A DNA stretch of 64,000 nucleotides. It comes from an uncultured Christensenellaceae bacterium. GTDB lineage: Bacteria; Bacillota; Clostridia; Christensenellales; UBA3700. The stretch covers positions 1 to 64,000 of the forward strand of contig CALWRH010000010.1 in NCBI GenBank assembly GCA_944383895.1. Reading direction: 5' to 3'. The position numbers were made by a program, and so were the translations under genes. Shown piece after piece: positions 54,924 through 64,000 of the stretch; position 1 is the stretch's first letter, and the number at the start of each line of letters is the position of its first letter. The notes below the pieces were generated by a model. It ran no database searches, was not told the origin of the DNA, and saw only the letters and a list, made by a program, of their open reading frames with translations.

Positions 54924-55384
54924 TATACAGTTTCACTCCGATATACGATAAAGACAGCAAGATCCTTATTTTAGGGAGTATGGCGTCAGTCGAATCCCTG
55001 AAACAGGGATTTTACTATATGCATCCGCGCAACCGTTTCTGGACGACGATAGGCAAGATAACGGGAAAGACGGTGCCCGATGACATAGACGGTAAAATCG
55101 CTTTTCTGCACGACAACCACATTGCGCTTATGGACAGCATATATTCCTGCGAAAGAGAAGGTTCTCTCGACAGCGCGATAAAGGACGTGATTCCGAGCGA
55201 TATACCCGCGGTACTTGCTAAGACAAACGTAAAAGCCGTGTTCTGTAACGGCAAAAAATCGTATGCGGTCGCAAAAAAAGCTTATCCCGATATAGACTTC
55301 AAGTGTCTGCCTTCCACTTCGCCTGCTAACGCAGGGGCATGGAAAGAAGAGGAGTGGCTCAAGCTCAGAGAATATCTGAATTGA
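54920..55384 (+). CDS. DNA-deoxyinosine glycosylase (uracil-DNA glycosylase superfamily)
   Basis: A 154-residue glycosylase of the hypoxanthine-DNA glycosylase branch (TIGR04274-type): ILILGSMASVESLKQGFYYM, then HPRNRFWTTIG, with LMDSIYSCEREGSLDSAI and the C-terminal LPSTSPANA. It excises deaminated purine (deoxyinosine) from DNA to start base-excision repair. It overlaps the amino-acid kinase by ATGA and is the last gene of the unit. Confidence 0.92.
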   Translation: MIYSFTPIYDKDSKILILGSMASVESLKQGFYYMHPRNRFWTTIGKITGKTVPDDIDGKIAFLHDNHIALMDSIYSCEREGSLDSAIKDVIPSDIPAVLAKTNVKAVFCNGKKSYAVAKKAYPDIDFKCLPSTSPANAGAWKEEEWLKLREYLN

Positions 55385-55604
55385 ATCAATTCAAGATCTA
55401 AGACTGATACTATAATTCTATAATGTCGATTATGCGGCAGATTATTCTGCCGCTAATATTTTATTTTATTTCAAATTAAATAGTTTTTACCAAAAATATT
55501 GGTAAAAATGAAAAAGCGTTATTAAAAGCACAATTAATAATTAACTTTATTATATTTGTCTTTCGAAAAACACGCTTAAAGTACATTTACATCTTTTTAC
55601 AAAA

Positions 55605-55844
55605 AGCGTGGTTTTTGTGAAAAGTACTTTGCGAAACGGCGAGTCGGTAGGAGCCGTTTTGTCGGAGTGGTATAGTAACAGAAAAATTAATTTTCTTTCA
55701 GTAAAAACGACGCTTTTTGCCGAAAGTACCTTGCAAAAAGTCGAGTTAATGCGAAACTTTTTGTAGGAAGGGATAACGTAAGGGAAAAAGTAATTTGAGC
55801 GTATATGAGAAGTAAAATTTTACTTTGATTAAGCGATAAAATTA
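55605..55844. repeat. Diverged upstream copies of the nifJ-side repeat
   Basis: This stretch carries degraded relatives of the 276-bp unit: GCGTGGTTTTTGTGAAAAGTAC near 55606 and CGCTTTTTGCCGAAAGTACC near 55711, followed by GCGAAACTTTTTGTA and GGAAGGGATAACGTAAGGG. Divergence from the two near-identical copies suggests an older amplification. Confidence 0.65.
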
Positions 55845-56120
55845 CGGTGTCCCTTGCGAAAGGTAGCCACGCTTTTTGCCGAAAGTACCTTATGAGTCCG
55901 TTTACCGTAGGGTAGGACGAGATGTGGAGGGGATAGGAAAAGCGGAAAATAAATCCACCTTTTCACAAAAACCACGCTTTTTGTGAAAAGAACTTTGCGA
56001 AAAGTTGAGTCAAGGCGAAACTTTTTGTACGGAAGGGATAACATAAGGGAAAACGATATTTTCGCGTGCATGAAAAAAGCCGCTCGATTGAGCGGCTTTT
56101 TGATTTAGCGATATAAATAT
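55845..56120. repeat. Tandem repeat unit 1 (276 bp)
   Basis: It runs from CGGTGTCCCTTGCGAAAGG to the base before the same word at 56121. The next unit repeats it nearly exactly. Inside lie two related half-motifs (CACGCTTTTTGCCGAAAGTA and CACGCTTTTTGTGAAAAGAA) and a terminator-type hairpin (AGCCGCTC / GAGCGGCT, 56078-56097). Confidence 0.9.
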
Positions 56121-56396
56121 CGGTGTCCCTTGCGAAAGGTAGCCACGCTTTTTGCCGAAAGTACCTTATGAGTCCGTTTGCCGTAGGGTAGGACGAGATG
56201 TGGAGGGGATAGGAAAAGCGGAAAATAAATCCACCTTTTCACAAAAACCACGCTTTTTGTGAAAAGAACTTTGCGAAAAGTTGAGTCAAGGCGAAACTTT
56301 TTGTTCGGAAGGGATAACATAAGGGAAAACGATATTTTTGCGTGTATGAAAAAAGCCGCTCGGTTGAGCGGCTTTTTGATTTAGCGATATAAATAT
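56121..56396. repeat. Tandem repeat unit 2 (276 bp)
   Basis: Nearly identical to unit 1 with only scattered substitutions. A third unit begins at 56397 (CGGTGTCCCTT) but breaks off after about 11 bp, directly before the nifJ stop at 56419. Confidence 0.9.
56349..56377 (-). terminator. Terminator hairpin inside repeat unit 2, serving nifJ
   Basis: AGCCGCTC (56354-56361) pairs with GAGCGGCT (56366-56373) with A-tract and T-tract on either side, so it works in both directions. On the minus strand it lies 42 bp after the nifJ stop. The identical element recurs 276 bp further (56073-56101). Confidence 0.85.
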
Positions 56397-56418
56397 CGGT
56401 GTCCCTTATGAATAGCGG

Positions 56419-59961
<3,543 letters not shown>

Positions 59962-60014
59962 TTAATTGTTTATAGTTTGTGTATATTTATTATTTATTTT
60001 TTCACACATTTGTA

Positions 60015-60043
60015 ATTATATAGGATTGGGTTTTGCAAGTCAA
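60015..60043 (-). promoter_or_regulatory. Sigma-A promoter of nifJ
   Basis: Minus strand: TTGACT (60043-60038), 17-base spacer, TATAAT (60020-60015). It gives a leader of about 65 bases. Confidence 0.85.
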
Positions 60044-60219
60044 TGGATTTCGCTCAATAACTTGTCCGCGGTTGCAAAATTTTTAACCTAATCTTAAGGG
60101 ACTCGCAGTCTGTTGCAAGGGTGAGGAACAGTAGCCGGATTTCGTTGTGAAACGACGTGAAATAGTATGTTTCGCATACGCGCGGCGCGGGCAAAATAAT
60201 GTAAACACGCGTCAAATAT

Positions 60220-60248
60220 TTGCGCTTTGGTGCGTGTTGTGCTATACT
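60220..60248 (+). promoter_or_regulatory. Probable promoter of the ecf-truA operon
   Basis: TTGCGC (60220-60225), 17-base spacer, TATACT (60243-60248), 22 bases before the ecfA1 start. Confidence 0.5.
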
Positions 60249-60270
60249 TTTGAGTATTGTGAGGTCAAAA

Positions 60271-61113
60271 ATGGCAATTCCTGCGATAAAACTCGACAAC
60301 GTATCTTTCTCCTATCCCGTCAGCGAAGGAGCGGAACAGAAAGCGGTAAGCGGCGTTTCTCTCGAAATAGAGGAAGGCACTTTTGTCGCGCTCGTCGGAC
60401 ACAACGGCAGCGGCAAGTCCACGCTTGCGAAACTGCTCAACGGTCTTCTCGTTCCGACAAGCGGCAGAGTGCTAGTATACGGAGTGGATACCGCGGACGA
60501 TAAAAAGATATACGATGTGCGTTCGAGCGTGGGCATGGTTTTTCAGAACCCAGACAACCAGATGATCGCCACAAACGTAGAAGACGACATAGCTTTCGGA
60601 CCCGAAAATCTCGGCGTTCCGAGAGAAGAGATAATAAAGCGCGTGGATTGGGCTCTCGAAAAGGTAGGGATGTCGCAGTTCAGGCACGCTACGCCGTTCA
60701 AGATGAGCGGCGGACAAAAGCAAAGACTTGCGATAGCGGGAGTGCTTGCGATAAAGCCGCGCGTAATGGTGCTTGACGAATCGACCGCTATGCTCGACCC
60801 TAAAGGTAGGGACGAAGTCATGCAGGTCGTAAAGCAGCTCAACCGCGAAGAGAAGATGACCGTCGTACACATCACTCACTATATGGACGAGGCTCTCGAG
60901 GCGGACAGGCTCATAGTCATGAACGACGGCAGAATAATGCTTGACGGCAAGCCCGCAGACGTTTTTGCGGAGCATAAACTGCTCACGAAGATAAAGCTCG
61001 GCGTGCCCTGCGTTACTCAGCTTGCGGTAACGCTTTCGGAGGCAGGCATTGCGGTAGATCCGCGCATTACGGACGAGGAGGCGCTTGTAGACAGCTTATG
61101 CAAATTGTTGTAA
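60271..61113 (+). CDS. ecfA1: ECF transporter ATPase A1
   Basis: A 280-residue ATPase of the energy-coupling-factor vitamin/cofactor importer. Walker A GHNGSGKS, Q-loop VFQNPDNQMIAT, signature MSGGQKQRLAIA, Walker B VMVLDESTAMLDP (the DES variant typical of EcfA1) and H-loop HITHYMDEA. The start at 60271 follows GTGAGG; an upstream extension to 60220 is unsupported. It overlaps ecfA2 by 16 bases. Confidence 0.95.
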   Translation: MAIPAIKLDNVSFSYPVSEGAEQKAVSGVSLEIEEGTFVALVGHNGSGKSTLAKLLNGLLVPTSGRVLVYGVDTADDKKIYDVRSSVGMVFQNPDNQMIATNVEDDIAFGPENLGVPREEIIKRVDWALEKVGMSQFRHATPFKMSGGQKQRLAIAGVLAIKPRVMVLDESTAMLDPKGRDEVMQVVKQLNREEKMTVVHITHYMDEALEADRLIVMNDGRIMLDGKPADVFAEHKLLTKIKLGVPCVTQLAVTLSEAGIAVDPRITDEEALVDSLCKLL

Positions 61114-62051
61114 AAGATCTGAACTTCACATACAGCGCAAAGACTCCGTTCGAAAGGCAGGCGCTCAAAGGAGTTAATCTCACTATAAACGAAGGCGACT
61201 TTCTCGGCATAATCGGGCATACCGGCAGCGGAAAGAGCACCTTTATAATGCACCTGAACGGACTTTTCAAGCTCCAGAGCGGAGAGATAGACGTATTCGA
61301 TATAAAACTCGTCCCCGACAAAAAGAAAAAGAGCGATCTGAGAAGACTGCGCGGCACGGTCGGCATGGTATTCCAATATCCCGAATATCAGCTTTTCGAA
61401 GACACGGTAGAAAAAGACGTCGCTTTCGGTCCGAAAAACATGGGGCTCGACGCAGAAGAAGTGAGCCGCAGAGTAAAGAGAGCGATAGAGCTCGTGGGGC
61501 TCGATTACGAAGATATAAAAGACCGCGCGCCTTTCGAGCTTTCGGGCGGGCAGAAGAGAAGAGTCGCTATCGCGGGCATTATAGCTATGCAGCCCAAAGT
61601 GCTTATTCTCGACGAACCTACCGCAGGTCTCGATCCTTACGGCAAAGAGCAGATATTGTCGCTTATAACTCATCTGAAAAAGGAGTGCTCGCCTACGGTA
61701 ATAGTCATTTCGCACGACGTGGACGAGATCACGAGGTTTGCAAACAGGATAGTCGTGTTCAACGACGGCAAAGTGATGTTCGATCTGCCTATGAACGAGC
61801 TGTTCAGACACGCAGACGAATTGCACGCGGTAGGACTCGAAATACCCAAGGCGGTAAAGATAGCTCAGAAACTCAGAGAACGCGGCGTGGAGCTCGAAGG
61901 GGACATTGTTTCTCTTAACGATCTGTTGCACGCGATAGTCGTAGCGTACAATAAAAAGCATATGGATAAAACGGTTGACGAAAATCTGAACTTCAGCGCG
62001 TTCGAGTTCGATAAAGAAATCAGCGGAACGGACGGGGAGGATAAGAGATGA
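61098..62051 (+). CDS. ecfA2: ECF transporter ATPase A2
   Basis: A 317-residue ATPase: Walker A GHTGSGKS, Q-loop VFQYPEYQLFEDTV, signature LSGGQKRRVAIAG, Walker B VLILDEPTAGLDP, H-loop VISHDVDEI. It forms the EcfA1-A2 heterodimer that drives the transmembrane subunit. It ends with an acidic tail of about 35 residues longer than usual. Overlaps ecfT by ATGA. Confidence 0.95.
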   Translation: MQIVVKDLNFTYSAKTPFERQALKGVNLTINEGDFLGIIGHTGSGKSTFIMHLNGLFKLQSGEIDVFDIKLVPDKKKKSDLRRLRGTVGMVFQYPEYQLFEDTVEKDVAFGPKNMGLDAEEVSRRVKRAIELVGLDYEDIKDRAPFELSGGQKRRVAIAGIIAMQPKVLILDEPTAGLDPYGKEQILSLITHLKKECSPTVIVISHDVDEITRFANRIVVFNDGKVMFDLPMNELFRHADELHAVGLEIPKAVKIAQKLRERGVELEGDIVSLNDLLHAIVVAYNKKHMDKTVDENLNFSAFEFDKEISGTDGEDKR

Positions 62052-62896
62052 GAGACGTATCTTTCGGACAGTATTATCCCACGGGTTCGATAGTTCACAG
62101 ACTCGATCCGCGCGCCAAGGTCATATTTTCGATAATCTTCATGGTCACGATATTTTTCGTCGTGTCCTACGTCGGATATGCGGTTGTCGCGCTCTTTCTC
62201 GCGACTGTCTGTCTTATATCTAAAATACCGATAAAAAATGTCCTGAAAAGCGTAAAAGCCATACTCTTCATAATGCTTTTTACCGCGATAATCAATATTT
62301 TCTTTTACGACAGCGGCAAGGTGCTCGTAGAGTGGTGGGTAATAAAGATAACGCTCGGGGGCATAGACTTCGCGATCAAGATGGCGCTCAGAATATCTTT
62401 GCTTGTAATGGGCACGTCCTTGCTTTCTTTCACGACTACGCCTATGGAGCTTACCGACGCGATAGAAAGTCTGCTAAAGCCTCTCAAATATATAAAAGTG
62501 CCCGTGCACGACATCGCTCTCATAATGAGCATCGCGCTCCGCTTTATCCCGGGTCTTATGGACGAAACGGATAAGATAATGATGGCGCAGAAGGCGAGAG
62601 GCGCAGAGATAGATACGGGCGGACTCGTCAAAAAAGTAAAGGCAATGCTGCCTGTTCTCATACCTCTTTTCGTAAGCGCGATAAGAAGAGCGGACGAACT
62701 TGCCGACGCGCTCGACGCGAGATGTTACAACGCTACCGAGCACCGCACCAAGATGAAACTGCTAAAACTCAGCCTTAAAGACCTGGCAGCGTTTTTGTTC
62801 GTGGCGGTGTTTGCGACGCTTATTTTCCTCGATAAATATCTGCTCGGAGGCGCAGATTCTTATATCGTGCAATTCTTCAAGGGGATAGTCGGATAA
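62048..62896 (+). CDS. ecfT: ECF transporter transmembrane subunit T
   Basis: A 282-residue protein with about five to six membrane segments, linking the ATPases to interchangeable substrate-binding S subunits. The coupling helices carry the motifs AQKARGAEID and ADALDARCYN (Ala-Arg-Gly type). SFGQYYPTGSIVHRLDPRAK at the start is standard. The stop overlaps the truA start by one base (TAATG). Confidence 0.96.
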   Translation: MRDVSFGQYYPTGSIVHRLDPRAKVIFSIIFMVTIFFVVSYVGYAVVALFLATVCLISKIPIKNVLKSVKAILFIMLFTAIINIFFYDSGKVLVEWWVIKITLGGIDFAIKMALRISLLVMGTSLLSFTTTPMELTDAIESLLKPLKYIKVPVHDIALIMSIALRFIPGLMDETDKIMMAQKARGAEIDTGGLVKKVKAMLPVLIPLFVSAIRRADELADALDARCYNATEHRTKMKLLKLSLKDLAAFLFVAVFATLIFLDKYLLGGADSYIVQFFKGIVG

Positions 62897-63651
62897 TGAG
62901 ATACGCATTGGTTATCGAGTATGACGGCTCAGCATACCACGGCTTTCAGAGGCAGAACGGACTTCCGTCCGTACAGCAGGCTCTCGAAGAGGCTTTGTCT
63001 TTGAAACTTCAGCACGGAGTTACCGTCATTGCGAGCGGGAGGACGGACGCGGGCGTGCACGCGGTGGGACAGGTAGTGCATTTCGACAGCAACGTCGAGA
63101 TAGACTGCTCGGATTTCGGCTGGAGGATAAATCCGCTTTTGCCGAGAGATATCGCGATAAAAAAATGCGTTAAGGTCGACGAAAACTTCCACGCAAGATT
63201 CGGAGCGAAGAAAAAGACCTATGTTTACAGAGTTTATCTTTCAAAAATACACAGTCCTCTTAAGCAGAAATACAATCACGTCTGTTTTTACGATCTCGAC
63301 GTACCTCTCATGCAGAAAGCGTGCGGATATTTCATAGGCGAGCACGATTTCAGAAGTTTTATGTTGTCGTCCGCGCAGGTGAAAACTACCGTGAGGACGA
63401 TATACGACATGCATATCGAGGTTTCCGAAGAAGGAAGACAGCTTGATTTCTATTATACGGGCAACGGATTTCTTCACAACATGGTGCGCGCGATAACGGG
63501 TACACTTATAGATCTCGGCAGAGGAAGGTTTACTTTAGAGCAGATCCCCGAGATAATAAAAAGCAAAAAACGCAGCGACGCGGGCAAAACTCTCGAGGGC
63601 TGCGGACTGTATCTCATGAACGTCGAATACGAAGGATACGATCTGACATGA
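62896..63651 (+). CDS. truA: tRNA pseudouridine(38-40) synthase
   Basis: A 251-residue enzyme that isomerises uridines 38-40 of the tRNA anticodon arm. YDGSAYHGFQRQ opens it, the catalytic Asp lies in ASGRTDAGVHAVGQVVHF (about residue 52), and GNGFLHNMVRAITGTLIDLG closes the fold. It is translationally coupled to ecfT, the usual gene order in Bacillota between the ribosomal-protein region and ecf genes. Confidence 0.97.
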   Translation: MRYALVIEYDGSAYHGFQRQNGLPSVQQALEEALSLKLQHGVTVIASGRTDAGVHAVGQVVHFDSNVEIDCSDFGWRINPLLPRDIAIKKCVKVDENFHARFGAKKKTYVYRVYLSKIHSPLKQKYNHVCFYDLDVPLMQKACGYFIGEHDFRSFMLSSAQVKTTVRTIYDMHIEVSEEGRQLDFYYTGNGFLHNMVRAITGTLIDLGRGRFTLEQIPEIIKSKKRSDAGKTLEGCGLYLMNVEYEGYDLT

Positions 63652-63717
63652 TACCGATATTTTGACTCGGCATAGCGCAGAATTTGTAAAAAATTCTCAA
63701 AACGCGATAAAAAACCG

Positions 63718-63746
63718 TTGACAAGCAAGGTCTTTATTGATAATAT
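63718..63746 (+). promoter_or_regulatory. Sigma-A promoter of rplM
   Basis: TTGACA (63718-63723), 17-base spacer, TAATAT (63741-63746). It leaves a leader of about 80 bases before rplM, where an L13-type autoregulatory RNA might lie; I could not assign a structure. Confidence 0.75.
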
Positions 63747-63835
63747 AAATACGCACGCACGAAAAAACGCCAAAGAATAGCCCCTCTTTTACGTAGTATC
63801 GCGCAAGACAAAGAATAATACACGGAGGTCTCACC

Positions 63836-64000
63836 ATGAAGACATATATGGCTAAGCCGGAAGAGATTCAGAAGAAGTGGTATGTCGTAGACGCTACCGA
63901 TATGGTACTCGGTAGACTCGCAAGCAACGTCGCTTCCGTTCTCAAAGGCAAGAACAAGCCGACTTACACCCCCAACGTCGATACCGGCGACAACGTTATC
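63836..64000 (+). CDS. rplM: 50S ribosomal protein L13, N-terminal part
   Basis: Fifty-five codons are visible before the window ends; the full protein is normally about 145 residues. [20 protein letters not shown] and [20 protein letters not shown] are the family start, followed by [17 protein letters not shown] precedes the ATG by seven bases. rpsI normally follows outside the window. Confidence 0.97.
   Translation, partial: MKTYMAKPEEIQKKWYVVDATDMVLGRLASNVASVLKGKNKPTYTPNVDTGDNVI

Noticed and set aside
55829..56320. Two similar minus-strand ORFs of 80 and 71 codons inside the tandem repeat.
   Set aside because: Their similarity follows from the DNA repeat itself. They have no ribosome sites, and the frame crosses terminator hairpins; I treat the repeat as noncoding.
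63747..63835. L13 leader RNA in front of rplM.
   Set aside because: The position is right, but I could not recognise the conserved structure in the ~80-base leader; a covariance-model search would be needed.

Overview
The window looks like chromosome of an anaerobic, fermentative, low-to-mid GC Bacillota (Clostridia-type) bacterium, probably from an animal gut. The evidence is pyruvate:ferredoxin oxidoreductase (nifJ), meso-diaminopimelate dehydrogenase, a Gram-positive style spermidine ABC operon with an XRE-cupin regulator, an ECF transporter core joined to truA and rplM, strong AGGAGG-type ribosome sites, many TTGACA-N17-TATAAT promoters, and lipobox signal peptides on the secreted enzymes. 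A Christensenellales-like lineage is my inference only.

Layout. 1-1.7 kb: the end of an integrated element (large serine recombinase C-terminus plus a sigma-like HTH protein) abutting a tRNA-Ala(CGC). 2-14.4 kb: glycan-degrading genes (GH29 fucosidase, YhcH-type anomerase, membrane-fused GH33 sialidase, GH95 and GH28 lipoproteins) mixed with ddh, a PD-(D/E)XK-like protein and an XRE-SdpI fusion regulator. 14.4-24.3 kb: a GMP synthase missing the catalytic half of its glutaminase domain, a NimA-like flavoprotein, a small membrane protein behind a possible attenuator, an SGNH hydrolase, a 1367-residue membrane-anchored repeat protein, a PfkB kinase, a TSCPD protein and an acidic hypothetical protein. 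24.4-36 kb: aminopeptidase, YhhN, aldose epimerase, ROK kinase, PHP, YbaK, GH30, sirtuin, PRPP synthetase with an overlapping upstream ORF, metallo-beta-lactamase-fold protein and rho. 36.5-44.3 kb: a small XRE protein, GH3 beta-glucosidase, a pair of 226-bp noncoding direct repeats, a PlsC-type acyltransferase, and an FN3/GLUG surface lipoprotein.

45-50.4 kb: potR-potABCD on the minus strand with two matching 17-bp operators. 50.7-55.4 kb: a tightly packed five-gene unit (MFS carrier, secreted ComEC-like hydrolase, unknown protein, amino-acid kinase, DNA-deoxyinosine glycosylase). 55.4-56.4 kb: a tandem 276-bp repeat array ending 12 bp from nifJ. 56.4-64 kb: nifJ, then ecfA1-ecfA2-ecfT-truA and the start of rplM.

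The genes together suggest scavenging of host or plant glycans (fucose, sialic acid, uronides, beta-glucosides) by surface-anchored enzymes, with sugar-handling enzymes inside the cell and fermentation through NifJ. The least explained items are the truncated GuaA, the four-fold repeat surface protein, the membrane-sialidase fusion, the five-gene carrier/repair unit, the lysine-rich insertion in PotA and the two noncoding repeat families. No CRISPR array and no rRNA were seen.
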